Source: Dactylellina haptotyla
Taxonomy: Eukaryota > Ascomycota > Orbiliomycetes > Orbiliales > Orbiliaceae
Length of the DNA: 64,000 nt
Reading direction: 5' to 3'
Assembly: GCA_031310005.1 (NCBI GenBank)
Contig: CM062380.1
Span: 2,666,001 to 2,730,000 of the forward strand
Part shown: piece after piece, positions 1 through 12,037 of the stretch
Layout: each line of letters opens with the position of its first letter
Position numbering within the stretch: the first letter of the stretch is position 1
The notes under the pieces: generated by a model
Told to the model about the DNA's origin: nothing
Seen by the model: the letters and a program-made list of their open reading frames with translations, nothing else
Databases searched by the model: none
Position numbers and translations under genes: made by a program

Positions 1-92
1 ACTACACCGTTACCCCAACAAACCCGTAGCATGTCTAAATGCTTTCCGCGATCACGATACTAAACCCCGCTTTTTCTCCGTCCCTCGTGTAG

Positions 93-697
93 CCCCCTGA
101 AAGAACCCGAACTCGAAGTTCTTCGTCGCCAGTTCGAACGAGAAGGCCAATACGTCAGCATCCAGTCCAAGTTCAACTATGCATGGGGTCTCATCAAGTC
201 CGATAAAGCCGCCGAACAGCGGTACGGTGTCAAACTGCTTACCGGTACGCCTTCTTGCCTCTGCGCTTACTCTTCTCTCGAAACCCGCTTTCTTCGCGGC
301 GGGGTAAATGGGAAATCTAACACACTCACTCACACGATATTTGCAACATGACAGAAATCTTCCGCGATGCGCCTGAACGTCGCCGCGAATGCCTCTACTA
401 TCTCGCATTGGGAAATTATAAGCTGGGCAACTACGCCGAGGCGCGGCGGTATAATGACCTGCTATTGGAGAAGGAGAACCAGAACATGCAGGCGATGAGC
501 CTCAAGGGATTGATCGAAGATAGGGTCGCCAAGGGTAAGAACTCCCCGGGGTGTAATCTCGGCCTAAGGAGCTACTGGAATACCTGCTAACAACTAGTGT
601 AGAGGGAATGCTCGGTGTCGCGATATTGAGCGGCGTCGTCATCGCGGCCGGTGTGATGGGTAGCTTTTTATACAAAGGCATAACGAAGAGGAGGTAA
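93..697 (+). CDS. FIS1: Mitochondrial fission 1 protein Fis1, 5' partial
   Basis: Fis1 is the tail-anchored outer mitochondrial and peroxisomal membrane adaptor that recruits the fission machinery. Visible exons are 93-244, 355-534 and 603-697, joined by two GT-AG introns with consistent phase. The translation carries the Fis1 TPR-like core ([10 protein letters not shown], then [19 protein letters not shown] and [12 protein letters not shown]) and ends in a hydrophobic segment, [20 protein letters not shown], followed by a short basic tail (KGITKRR), as expected for a C-terminal tail anchor. The first exon, encoding roughly the first 15-20 residues, lies before the window or in its first bases and was not placed; position 93 follows a splice acceptor. 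The next gene is RING-type, about 2 kb downstream on the same strand. Identity is secure; only the start is missing. Confidence 0.95.
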
Positions 698-2234
698 TGC
701 TACCATCTCACCACCCTCTTTTTATTTTGAGCCTTCTTCCCTTCCTCTTCTTTTTTTTTCTTTGCCTTCTGACAAGGAAAGAGGAATATCTAGTCTTTGA
801 GTTGTCCCTCCCGATGTCACAAGCTACGGTTTGGGTTAACGCACCGGCTAGGGATAGGGACTAGAAATGGAATACCTGGATATTTGATTATAAACCGGGT
901 TTCTGGGATTCGATTGGGTTCTTATGTCGGCAGATAAGAATTTGGGGAGGGGGTAAAACGTCAATACACAAATGTGCTACTTGTTCTTCTTGTCGGTTTG
1001 TTGATAGCATACTGTGGTCCTTTCGCTTTCTTCATGCGTCGCGAGCCTTTTCTCTTGGGAAGTCATATATGATATTGTCTAATGCAGGCGTTTTTTTTTT
1101 TCGTTCTTTTTCTTTTTTTCCCTTCCTTGTCCTTCTGCTCCTCCCCCCAATTTGTTGCCATTCTTCGTCATCACCGATTTGGTATCTGACTCGGTTGCCT
1201 ACTTGTGAGCTTTCTGGGGGCTTCTCCTGGCTGCTTCTTTACTACATCCTTTATACTTCTTCGATGTGTATATTCACGAATTCTCCTCTCTGGGTTGCTA
1301 TTTTTGTACCAAAAGTAGCCTTCGTTTGCGCTGATAGATAGAGCCAGCAAGAAATTGGTATTTATTGGTTCACCTTCAGCTACTTGTACCACAGGGTTAG
1401 ACAGTGTGAACGTGTCAAGCTGCGCGGCGAGTTAGCCTTTTTTTTGTTGGAAGGGGATCAAGTTACCGAATTGGCTTTGGATCCGTGGGGCTGCATTCTG
1501 GAAGCTTCGGTGCATACAGCCGAGGGGGTTGATTGCTCTCTTTTCATTGTGTGATCTACTTGACACCGAGGGTGGGAGGGGTTTGAGCTGAACTCCTGTG
1601 GGTCGGGGCATCGTGACGTGCTGAGAGCGAATCCCAGGATCTTATTGAGGTATAAATGGGTGCGTCTAGGCCAGGGGATTGCAGAATATCAGTAGCTACT
1701 AGTAGTATCTACGATTCCGTTTGCGGGAAGAGCCAGCCCCACCAACCACAACCCCGGCGCTCGATACTTGTCAGGCACGGTGCTAGCTAGCTACTAACTA
1801 CTTACTTACTCAAGTACTGAGCCAACGGGTTGCAAAGAAAGACAAGGTGAGAGCTTCATCACCGTCTCGAGAACTCTTGAAAAGCGATTTGGGTCTGCGA
1901 GCAAGTGGGTGCGTATGTATGAGAGTGTGGCGGGGGCTGTGGCTAGCATGATATCATCACACCCGCCGGTCACTGCTACATCATCTCCGAATCCGAAGGC
2001 GGGCTGTCGTGGCTAACTTGGAAACTGGGCATATCTATAGATCTAGGAACTGTCTAAAAAGATAGATGGGTGGATAGATAGACTGACTGACAGGTCTAGA
2101 AAGTCAAACTATTAAATTCATCGTGGTATCGTATATCACTCCGTAGTCCTAGCCACACCGCCATCGAGCCAAGCTACTAGATATCTCCACCGCCGTACGC
2201 CGGGGCTATTCCCTCCTAGCCATCCTTCTTTGTC

Positions 2235-2271
<37 letters not shown>

Positions 2272-2773
2272 TCCCTCTCTCTCCTCCCATCGGACTTCAG
2301 TCACTTCTACCGCCCGCTTGTTCGTCAGTTCGTCAGTTCGCTCGTTCGTTCGGGGTGACATCTTGTTCTGCCTGTACGGTTCGTCATTCGCAACACCTCG
2401 TCCAAGGACAGGACTGAGCCTGCCAGCCAACGAAAACCTTCAGGCAGAAGACGACAGCCTCCTCCTCCTCCTCTCCTCCTCCTCTCCCCTCCATCATATT
2501 GCATACTCGTCCCGTTCCCGATACCTTCCAACAGCCAAATCAGCCCTACCGCTTTGCTCCCGCCTCGAAACCCCCCCGATCTATTGCCACGCCGGAACAT
2601 TGGGCTCTTCTATTTATAAGAGCCCCGTGGTGCTGCGAGCTGGCCTGTTCATACGATCCGGACCCTCCCACCCGATCGAGCAACTCAGAACGCTTAGTAA
2701 CCACAGCCCATCGTTCCGCCACCAAACCGTTGCAAACCTCGTAGCTACTCTTTCCGCTACCCCCGCCCCCACC
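698..2773. other. Intergenic region between FIS1 and the RING gene
   Basis: No convincing gene. The start is FIS1 3' flank with T-rich tracts. The last part is the promoter and probable 5' UTR of the RING-H2 gene and contains a CT microsatellite. An open frame at 1069-1341 is low-complexity T-rich sequence with no coding character. Confidence 0.6.
2239..2283. repeat. CT dinucleotide microsatellite in RING gene promoter
   Basis: About 14 uninterrupted CT units followed by interrupted CCCTCT units, some 490 bases before the ATG of the RING gene. Pyrimidine tracts of this kind are common just upstream of fungal transcription starts; a role here is inferred, not shown. Confidence 0.9.
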
Positions 2774-4616
2774 ATGAGTGGCAGAACTGGAATGCCGCCC
2801 AGGCAGCCGTCGCAGAACTCTACTACACCTCAACGTCGAGAGCTAGTCTATTGCCACCAGTGCCAGAACGAATGGTACAGGGACCAGCATGGACTTGAGT
2901 GCCCGGATTGTCAGTCTGACTTCACAGAAATCGTGCGTACTAGACCGATTACTTCCCGTTTAAAGCATACATGCTAACGTTAACGTTTTTCTTCCTGCTC
3001 TGTTTCTCTAAATATAGCTAGAGAATGAAGCATCAGATCCTCGAGAAGATTTGCGCCTTGACGAATTCTCAGACGATGATTCAGACAACGAAGGGTTCGG
3101 CCATCATAGCCATGGCCACCATGACGAACATCACCACACTCCCAGCCCCAACCCGTCCGGCTTCACACTACGCATGGGTGGAAGTACAGGTCCTTCGATA
3201 AGCTTTCGAACCGTTCGCACAGAGTTCGGCGGCGGCTCTCCCCACAACCCATTTGGAGGAGGCGGCGGACATGTCGTTGGAGGTCTGCCCAATCCGAGGT
3301 CACCGTTCCAACCCTCGCAATTCCAACCCTCGCAGTTCCAACCCCCGCAGTTCGACCATAATATGCCCTCACCAGCTCCACAACCTCAAAGCCAATCCCC
3401 GTTACCCCCAGATCCGAACCGACGGCCCGGCGCTACACCGAATTTCGGAAATGGCGGGGGTCCTATCGCTGAAATGTTTACATCAATAATACATAATATT
3501 GTTGGTACTAACACCAACGAGCAGCAGAACCCGCGAAGTCCGTTCTTTCAACCGCCGCCGCCGCCGCAGCAGCAGCAGCAGCATGGCCCACCTGGTGGAA
3601 TGGCTGGTGGTGGGTTCCCGGGAGCTGGTTTCAACGGTGCTAGATCTCCAACTGCGGGCCAAAATAACCCAGGACAAGGGTCGAACCAGGCAGAAGGACC
3701 GTCACCAATGGGCATGCCACCCAGCCCGTTCTTCCCACAGATGCCGACGGGTAGAGGAGGGACGACATTCTATTCTTCGACACGAACGTGGACCGGACCG
3801 AACGGCGAGGTTAGGACAGTACGAACATCTTCGCCGATGCACCATCCCGGAATGCAAGGCCCCAACGAGCAGCAAACGCTAGACCTAGCCGAGTACGATA
3901 CATCCGCTACTTCTTCTAACTCTAAGTATCGATAAATAGCTAACAACCCGGCTATGTTTAGTTTCCTCGTGAGTATAATCGGAGCGAACGCCCAAGGAGG
4001 CCACCACGGCGGCGACGATCACGGCGTACCACCTTTCCTACGAGCATTCGGACTCGGTCATGGACCTACCGGCGATTACGTCTGGTCTCAGCAAGACATG
4101 GACAGGATATTGTCGCAATTGATGGAACAGCACCAAGGCAACGCACCGCCGCCAGCATCGGAGGAAAACATTAAGAACCTGCCAAAAGTCCACGTGTCGC
4201 AAGCGGAAGTAGACGAGGGTACAGAATGTGTAATCTGCCAGGATGAATACAAGGTTGACGAGGAGGTGGTCAAGTTGCCATGCAAACATATTTACCACGA
4301 GGAATGTGTGAAGAGGTGGCTTGAGACTCATGACGTAAGTCGTTATATTAGGATATCAATATATTCCTATTGCTAATAGATATATATCCAGGCCTGCCCG
4401 ATATGTCGTACACCAATCACACCCGAAGAGCAACGGCAGAGAAGACCGGGGCCGACAGGTCCTTCTGGCGGTCCCCAACAACCGAGCTCCATGGGAGGAG
4501 GCCCGGGGGGAGCCGGTGCTAGCAGTAGCAGTGGGCCCAATGTTCATACGACATCAGGGTCCGGTGGAGGGAACGGCGCCAGATGGACATGGAGCGCGAG
4601 TTTCGGCCGGGGATAG
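2774..4616 (+). CDS. RING-H2 E3 ubiquitin ligase, RNF126/RNF115-like
   Basis: Probable soluble ubiquitin ligase. Exons 2774-2932, 3018-3892, 3962-4334 and 4392-4616 join in frame to about 543 residues. Near the N-terminus (about residues 29-48) is a four-cysteine zinc ribbon (CHQC..CPDC) like that of RNF126/RNF115, which binds ubiquitin or client degrons. A long low-complexity middle follows, rich in His, Pro, Gly and Gln, with repeats of FQPSQ and a short polyQ. The C-terminal RING-H2 (about 433-473) has CVIC, then CKHIYHEEC, then CPIC, with all eight zinc ligands present; intron 3 splits the RING just before the last CxxC pair. The ATG is chosen because it follows a clean ACC context and precedes the zinc ribbon. 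Substrates cannot be read from sequence. Confidence 0.92.
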
Positions 4617-5742
4617 TAACTGACTGGCATATGCGGAAAATAAAACTATAGCCTCTGTGTCATCTTACCTCCTACAGTCATTTCTCAAGATCGCCAAATA
4701 GTGGAGATCTCTACATTCGTCAGAAAGAAAGAAAAGAAATCAAAGAATGTCTATTGTCACATTGGACTGGGATAAGGGACTCTGCAGTGCACAGTCTCCA
4801 AGAAACCGGATGCAGGTTCAAAAAGGGGATGAAAGGACTTCTCTCTCGCTGTTTAATCCTTCATTTGCTTTTTCGTATATTTATCTTTACACAGACACAC
4901 ACGATGTATCTTTTTCTTTCGCGCTTAGTCGCGTGGTCCGGTTCTTTCTTCTGGTTCAACAAACTCTGTTTCTCCGTTTGGTTTGATTAAACTCATCTGT
5001 TGTCGTTCTCTGCGTGCACCGTTCTTTTTAATCGCCCACGGAACCAAAGTCATTATACGAACTGCTTCTTCTAGTTCCATCTCTTACGGTGCCTTTGCTT
5101 TTTATTCTGCCTGGAGGGTTAAATATGGTATATATCCTTTTAATAGCTGGAGAAGCAGAGTGGTCTGGATTTACATTGTGCGGAGTATTACTTTTAGTTC
5201 ACAAGAATGGAAAATGGCGATAATCTTTAGCTAGATAGATTGCACATATTGACAAGGATAGACTAGTTAAACTGAATTCGCGAGTGTCTCCCACGGACAC
5301 TAATCGAGACGCCAATATTGTGAGCAAGACGTGCCTGGCTATGCTTCAACTGCACCTATTGGTTATGTAAATGTAAAGAAGCTTTCCCTCACAAGATATC
5401 CTGCACAGTATCGATATCCGCTAGCACCATTTCGCCTCAACTATCCGAACGTTCTCCCGCTTATTAACGGCGTCAGGCCTTGCCAATTGAGTCACCAGCA
5501 CTTAGCCAGCGGCGTGTGTTGGGTGCAGCCTTATCGTCGTTTATATTCTGCCCCACCAGCTCGAGCCCTCCATTCTGTCCACCACCTCTTCCACCTTCAA
5601 CCACCCCTCCGGGCCATCGCCACTTTACCGCAGCACGGGCATATTGCAGCCTTGAATCTATCGGAGTCACAATATCCATCGAAGAAATACACGAGAACCA
5701 ATCCACAGCTATCAATTGGCCACCCCCGCTACAACCCCCACC
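4617..5742. other. Intergenic region before GlnRS
   Basis: Holds the RING gene 3' flank and the GlnRS promoter and 5' leader. Open frames at 4747-5234 and 5331-5822 are unsupported: they lack recognisable domains, and the second runs into the GlnRS coding region in another frame. Confidence 0.6.
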
Positions 5743-8281
5743 ATGGCAGACGACACCGAACGTCTAACCAGCCGTCTCGCCAGCCTGGGTTTCGCGGACA
5801 AAACCATCAAGGAAACGCTTAAAAACAAGAAGCAATGCGCAGCTCTGGTCTCCATCCTCGACGAAGCAGATATCCCAGAGTCCGGCGCAGACCTCGAGCT
5901 TGACCCGGCATCCACCCCACTGCTCAACTCCCTCGCTGTAGCCACCAAGGACGTCACCCTTCCCGGTCGACCCTACATCGCACGGGCGATTCGCGAGGGT
6001 CGTCTGAAATCCGGCCTCCAGGTCGACCACGCGATCAAATACGCCAAGGAAACAGGCGGTAAAATCGATGACGTCGAGTTCGATAAAGTTTGCGGTGTGG
6101 GCGTGTCCTTCACGAAAGACCAGGTGATCGAGAACGTTAAGGCGTGGATTCTGGAGAAGAAGGCGGAGATCGAAGAAGGGCGGTATAAACTTCTCGGCAC
6201 GACGATTGCAAATATTAAAAGTCTCACGGATTTAAAATGGGCAAACGCACTCGATGTCAAGAATGCAGTCGACGCGGAGTTCTTGAGTCTGCTCGGACCA
6301 AAAGACGAGAGGGATATTGTCAAGAAGGCCAAGGGTGGCGATAAGGATGCCAAAGGGGACTCGTCGAAGAAGCCTGCCGCCGCCGCCGCCGATGAACCTG
6401 ACCCGTTAAATACTACTGGAATGTTCGAGGGTGGCTTCCTCGGTGCTCTGCACAAGCCTGGTGGCAATCCACAAATTAAACCAGAACTTCGGGACGCCCA
6501 TCTTGCTGCTACAGGTGGTAAGGTGTTCACCCGTTTCCCACCCGAACCAAACGGGTACCTTCACATCGGACACAGCAAGGCTATCGCAGTGAATTTTGGG
6601 TATGCGAGGTACAACGGCGGACAGTGTTACCTTCGATACGACGATACAAACCCCGAGGCCGAAGAGGAGAAGTATTTTACTTCGATAAAAGAGATTGTGG
6701 AATGGTTGGGCTTCAAACCGTACAAGATTACTTATTCTAGCGATCATTTCCAGAAGCTGTACGATCTCGCTGAGGATTTGATTAAGAGAGACAAAGGCTA
6801 TGTGTGCCATTGTACCGGTAGGTAGCTCCTTTTAAATCCGGTATAAGACTTAGGAACTAACGATAACACAGCGGAGGAGATCCAGAAGCAGAGAGGAGGA
6901 AAGGAAGGGGAAGCAGGCCCACGATATGGCTGCGCCCACCGAAACCGCCCGGTTGAAGAGTCACTGGCGGAATTTAGGAACATGAGGGACGGGAAGTATA
7001 AGCCCAAGGAGGCTCTGCTACGAATGAAGCAGGATATGGAGAGCGGAAATCCGCAGATGTGGGATTTGACCGCGTACCGTGTGTTGGATGCTGAGCATCA
7101 TCGTACCGGTGGGGATTGGAAGATCTATCCCACGTACGACTTTACACACTGTCTATGCGACAGTTTCGAGAATATCACGTGAGTATTCACGTTTCTATAT
7201 TTTACGAGAAGCTATTGGGGGAGGTTGCTAATGGCGTAGACACTCGCTGTGTACGACGGAGTTCATCACAGCTAGGGAGTCTTACGACTGGCTGTGCGAT
7301 GCTTTGGAGATTTACAAGCCGCGCCAGAGCGAGTACGGACGGTTGAACCTCACGGGGACAATCATGTCGAAACGCAAGATTGCCAAGCTGGTGAATGAGA
7401 AGCACGTCCGTGGTTGGGATGATCCGAGACTGTACACTCTCGTGGCGATCCGCAGACGTGGTGTTCCACCTGGTGCCATCCTGTCGTTCGTCAACGAGCT
7501 CGGCGTCACCACTGCGACTACACACATCATGACGGTAAGGTTCGAGCAGTCGGTTCGAAGGTACCTGGAACAGACCGTTCCCCGATTGTCGCTCATTTTG
7601 GACCCAATCCTTGTCACGCTTGAGAACTTGCCTGAGGGCTACTACGAGGAGGTCTCGGTACCGTTCAAGCCTAACGATGCCAAGATGGGCGAGCACACGG
7701 TTGCGTTCACGAATAAATTCTACATTGACCGCAGCGATTTCCGCGAGGAGGACTCGAAGGATTACTTCCGTATGGCACCCGGTAAGAGCGTGGGGTTGCT
7801 TAAGGTTCCGCATACTGTACGAGTGACGAGCTTCGTCAAGGACGACACGACAGGACGAGTGACGGAGATCAAGGCGCACTATGAGAACGATGTGGCATTC
7901 AAGAAACCAAAAACGTACATCCAATGGGTCGGGCACGCACCAGAGAAGGGCTCGCCGGTGAAGGTTGAGGCGAGATTGTTCAATCAGCTATTCAAGAGTG
8001 AGAATCCGGAGAGCAATCCGGACGGATTCCTGGCAGATATAAACCCGAACAGCGAGGAGATCTATGCGGATGCGATTATCGATACCGGGTTCCACGAGGT
8101 CAGGAAGCGGGCGCCGTGGCCGGCGAGGGAGGGAGAGCAGAATGACGGGCCAGTTGGGCCGGAGAGCGTGAGGTTCCAGGGGCTACGGGTTGGGTATTTC
8201 GCTATGGATTGCGATACGGTGGGGGATAAGATTGTGTTGAACCGGATTGTGACTTTGAAGGAGGACGTGGGGAAGAATTAG
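5743..8281 (+). CDS. GLN4: Glutaminyl-tRNA synthetase, cytosolic
   Basis: Class I aminoacyl-tRNA synthetase that charges tRNA-Gln with glutamine. Exons 5743-6817, 6872-7178 and 7240-8281 give 807 residues, the usual size of the eukaryotic enzyme. The first ~220 residues are the eukaryote-specific N-terminal RNA-binding region, ending in a Lys/Ala-rich linker. The catalytic HIGH signature is in [15 protein letters not shown] (about residues 267-281), followed by [16 protein letters not shown]. The second signature, MSKRK (the KMSKS equivalent), begins near residue 503. The C-terminal part is the anticodon-binding beta-barrel. The ATG at 5743 (CCACCATGG) is preferred over an in-frame upstream TTG. 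All catalytic motifs are intact, so the enzyme should be functional. Confidence 0.97.
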
Positions 8282-8787
8282 CATTTGTTATTGCATTGCC
8301 ATTAATTTGCTGTTGCCGTGTTTATAGACCTGTGATATCATTATTTTATATATCTTTTACATATCCTTTTCACTTTCACAATACTCAAACCCATGCGATA
8401 CGGACTGCGTTGGAGCTGTTGGATTGGAGAGGAGCGGCAGCAAGCCGAGGTTAGGCCGGTTTTGGCTATCGACGGCTGCAAAATGACGCCAAAGGCACCT
8501 TTTTCCATTTGATTGCGAGCAGGGTCCAGCCGAAGGGGAGCAAGTCAGCTGGAGCTCAACAGCTTTCGCTCGTGACCAGGCCCCTGACCCGTTCCGTTGG
8601 GGGGGCTTCCTTTCCTCGAATTACCTCGGGGTTTTTCCAATCCGCAGATATTTCAGAAGTGGCATCATTCATCACACGGTGCAGATATCAGATATCGATA
8701 TAATTCCGAAAAGGGGAGGGTCAATCGATCGTGCAACGTACCCGCCACATACCTATGTCTTCGCTATAACACGACACCGGAACGATT
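8282..8787. other. Intergenic region, promoter of DUF1295 gene
   Basis: About 500 bases between two same-strand genes. Nothing recognisable beyond the flanking 3' and 5' untranslated sequence. Confidence 0.5.
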
Positions 8788-10019
8788 ATGGACTTTGCAT
8801 CCAAACCACCGTCGTCACCGTTCACCCCGCGGCTGCCGCACCCCCCGCTCCCGCCGCTAACGACGACGAACACGCTCGGGATCATCAGTTCGCATCTTCT
8901 CCCGTCGCTGGCGGTTCACACGACGCTCTCACTCGCGGCGTACTCGGCGGGCCGGTTCACGAACCGCCTCGACGCCAAAGATCTGCTGTGGCCGTCGGCC
9001 TTTGTGGTCAACGCTTGGTACCATGGGGTCGTGAGCCCGTACATGGTGGGACGGGCGAAGGGCGGGGTCTGGGAATGCATCAGGGACATGGGATACGCGC
9101 AGAAATTGCTGCTGGGCGGGGTGACAATTTGGGGGATACGGCTCTTCGACAAGGTTTTCTGGCGGATCAAGGGACGTTGTGGGGATGACGGGCGGTACGA
9201 GCGATACAGAGACGAAGTTAGGAAACGGAAGGAAGGGGAATTGGTGGATAGGGTTGAGAAGGGAGAACTGGCGGCGGCGACGAAGGAGAAGAAGGGAATG
9301 GACGACGGGGAAGTGGAGAGGGAGATGTGGAACAAGGCATTCCTGGGGATCTTCCTGCCCGAAGCTGTGGTGCAGAGTTTTGTGAGCTTGGGGTGGAGCG
9401 CGGTGAGGTATTCGGGGCCGATAAACGCGGTGGGGACGCTGGACGAGCGGTGGAGGAAGGTGGTACACGGGATCGCGGTGGCGATGTTTACGGCGGGGCT
9501 GGCGCTGGAGGCGATCGCGGACTCGCAGCTGCAGAGGGGGAGGAGGAGGAGGGAGGAGGGAGGACTGGTGAGGGACGGGGTGTGGAGTATTGTGCGGCAT
9601 CCAAAGTAAGTGTTCTCTCACGGATGTATGCGATATGCATACGTCTACGTCTACATATACGTCTACACGGGCGACAGCTGACGGCGGGCGATAGTTATCT
9701 AGGGGCCTTTTTGGTGCATCTGTCGTTCCCGCTGATGGCGCTGGCGGACGGGGTGTTCAACCCGGCGATGTTTCTGGGCCCGGTGTGCAACTACGTCTTT
9801 CTGCGGTTCGTGGGAGGCGACAAGGAGAACGACAGGTATCAGATGGACAAGTACGCGAGGGAGAGCCCGAGCAAGTACGAGGAGCTGCTGGAGTGGAAGG
9901 CGCAGAAGAACAGCTTCTGGCCGGGGTGGAGGGAGGTCGCGAACGGGTGGACGTGGGTGGTGGTGGGCATTGGGGCCGTCGCGGCAGGCGCAGAGTGGGC
10001 GGCGACGAGGTATCTTTGA
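8788..10019 (+). CDS. DUF1295 (steroid 5-alpha-reductase-like) membrane protein
   Basis: Exons 8788-9605 and 9695-10019 join through a split Asn codon to give 380 residues. The splice rebuilds the motif RHPNYLGA, the signature of the DUF1295/ICMT/sterol-reductase-like superfamily, whose members are multi-pass endoplasmic reticulum proteins that bind NADPH or SAM-type cofactors near this motif. Several hydrophobic segments flank it (around IISSHLLPSLAVHTTLSLAA, LLLGGVTIWGIRLF and, at the end, WTWVVVGIGAVAAGAEWAA). A charged Lys/Glu-rich loop sits near residues 145-180. The exact substrate cannot be inferred; related fungal proteins are mostly annotated only as DUF1295. Codon use is very GC-rich, like its neighbours. 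Confidence 0.85.
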
Positions 10020-10798
10020 GGTTTACTACTATTACTACTATTACTACTATTACTACTATTACTACTGCTACTGCTACTGCTACATGTATACATTTATTGA
10101 TGATGATGACGTGATAGACGACGGATGGCGATATCGGGCGCGCGGGGAGAATGGCGTTGGACATGAATACAATACGATACGATATGATACAGACATTCAC
10201 GAACACAACAATAACAGCGGCGGATATCGACGTGAACCACCAGACGGAACATGAACCGCATGGCTGGACACACACTCTCTTCAAAGAGGAGTGCAGCGGC
10301 TTTGTTCCCAGCCACCGGATTTCAGCGCAGACAGACAAAGTTGTTGTTGTTGTTGTTCCTTCTGTTTGAGTGATTTGCCATTGCCGTTTTCGCGGCGGTA
10401 TAAAAGGCCCCCGCCGCCCGGCCAACTGAAACGGGGTCGCTGCCTTTTTTTGTTTGTTTTGATCCCATCGTCCTTTGTTGTCGGTTACCCTAATTCTCGC
10501 TGCTCCACGACAACAATCGATTAATTATTCCAGTCTCTGCGGCTGCGTGCCTATCTACGTACCTACGTACCTACCTCCACACGCACATACCCTGCCCGCC
10601 TTTACTTTTCTTTTTATCCCGTCCGTCCGGTTTACATCGTCATCCCCTCTCCTCCCACGCAACTAAACCATCTACGCAACTACAACAACTCCGTGCTACG
10701 TACTATATATATATATATATCATACACACAGCCCAGCCGTGTGTACGGTACACCACGCAAATAGATAGATATATAGACATATACAAATAAACAGTACG
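10020..10798. promoter_or_regulatory. Promoter of SAP-like membrane protein gene
   Basis: A good TATA-box candidate, GGCGGTATAAAAGGC, sits at about 10393-10407, roughly 395 bases before the ATG. An AT dinucleotide run (10703-10722) and CTAC/GTAC short repeats follow. The assignment as promoter rests on position and the TATA-like match only; the start site was not determined. Confidence 0.45.
10021..10083. repeat. Nine-base tandem repeat (TTACTACTA)n then CTG/CTA triplets
   Basis: Directly after the stop codon of the DUF1295 gene, about five near-perfect copies of TTACTACTA pass into ACTGCTACTGCT units. This is a variable-number microsatellite in the 3' UTR. Confidence 0.92.
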
Positions 10799-12037
10799 AT
10801 GTCACAGTACTTTGGCAAGCTCAACAAGGCCCAGCTGGCCGAGTTCGCCCGCCCCGCCGGCATCTCCAACCAGCTCAAGAAGCAAGACATCATCGACGCC
10901 CTCGAGGACTACGCCTCCAAGAACCGCTCCTCCCTCGAGGCCGACAACCTCTGGCAGCCCTACTTCGAGACCCTCGCAGACCCCTCCTCTGCCCTCGTCC
11001 GCGCCAGCCCAACCACAAAGCCCACTCCCCGACGACGGAGCCGTTACTCCAAGGCCCCAGAGTAAGCAGACCGATCCTTTGCTCGCATATGAAGGAAGAC
11101 CAATTCTAACTGGTGCACGCGCGCAGAGATGAAGACGCCGGTGAACAGTCCTCCGAGCCCCCCTCGGACCTCATCACCCCGGCCAAGAAACCGCGAGCCG
11201 CCGTGCGAAGCACTCGCAAGGCCTCCACCAGCACCACCGTCGTCCGCGCCCCAGCCACCCCCGTCAGCCCGGTAAACGACGCCCCCGCAATCGACACCGA
11301 GCCCTTCCACCCTCTGTCCCCCGGCCAGCTCGCCCGCTCCATCCCCGTCAAGAACTTCAGCCTTAACACCATTGGTGAGGCCGTCTCCTCTTGGCTCACC
11401 ACCGCTGCCCAAACAACCGGCTTCTGGGAGCATGTCGACTACACCCGCGAGACTCTCTCCGACCCGCGCGCCATCCACGCCATCATCGCCACCTACGAAT
11501 TCGCCTGGTTATGTCACGACCTCATCCCATGGCAAACCGTTGCCGTAAGTTTCCAAAACTTTCCCCTCCCTTCGCTTAACTTGCATTTTTATATCATGCA
11601 AGGGGTGTGTGATGTTGACTAATAATTTCCGAACCTATCAGATCCCCGTCCCAGCTGCAGAGATCCCATATCTCGGCTACAGCACCGGCCCCGCCACCGT
11701 CAAGATCCCTGATCTCTTCATCCTTCTCTCCTGGCAGTTGTTCTGGGAACCCGTCATCTACTGGTTCACCCTCGGCATCTCCTTCCCCCTCCTGTCCAGT
11801 TACTTTATCAACATCCGCAAGAGATCCACCTACGACCCTCTCACCTTTAGTATCTCCAAGGCCCTGATCGCTTACTTGGTCTACACCAAGCAGATCCTCC
11901 GTCCTGAACTTCCCCTCCTATTCTCTCCTACCACCCCCAACCTCGTTGGTAGCATTATCGGCGAGGAGACACCGCTGATCGGTGCAGCTGTGGGCGGTAT
12001 GCTGACGCTCTGGGAGGCGATCATCTCGCGACGTTGA
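10799..12037 (+). CDS. Multi-pass membrane protein with SAP-like N-terminus, function unknown
   Basis: Exons 10799-11061, 11127-11544 and 11642-12037 give 358 residues. The first ~40 residues (LNKAQLAEFARPAGI, then KKQDIIDALEDYA) resemble a SAP/LEM-like helix-extension-helix, which in other proteins binds DNA or nuclear partners. A Ser/Thr/Pro/Ala-rich basic linker follows (about residues 70-150). The C-terminal half has several hydrophobic segments, including LFILLSWQLFWEPVIYWFTL, GISFPLLSSYFI and a Gly-rich LIGAAVGGMLTLWEA near the end. A SAP-like head on a membrane body is reminiscent of inner nuclear membrane proteins, but I do not recognise the family and that is only a suggestion. The start follows an AC-rich leader and is the only reasonable ATG. 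Confidence 0.75.

Noticed and set aside
1069-1341. Open frame with Phe/Leu-rich, membrane-like translation
   Set aside because: It is a T-rich stretch read as Phe/Leu/Ser; no homology, no splice context, and an overlapping frame on the other strand is equally long.
2318-2977. 219-codon frame overlapping the start of the RING gene
   Set aside because: Its last part is the real RING exon 1; the first 150 codons are promoter and leader sequence upstream of a well-placed ATG.
9757-10425. 222-codon minus-strand frame
   Set aside because: It is the shadow of the DUF1295 second exon plus the 3' triplet repeat; Pro/Ser/Val low complexity only.
10812-11132. 106-codon Ser/Pro/Thr frame
   Set aside because: Out-of-frame shadow of the SAP-like membrane protein gene.
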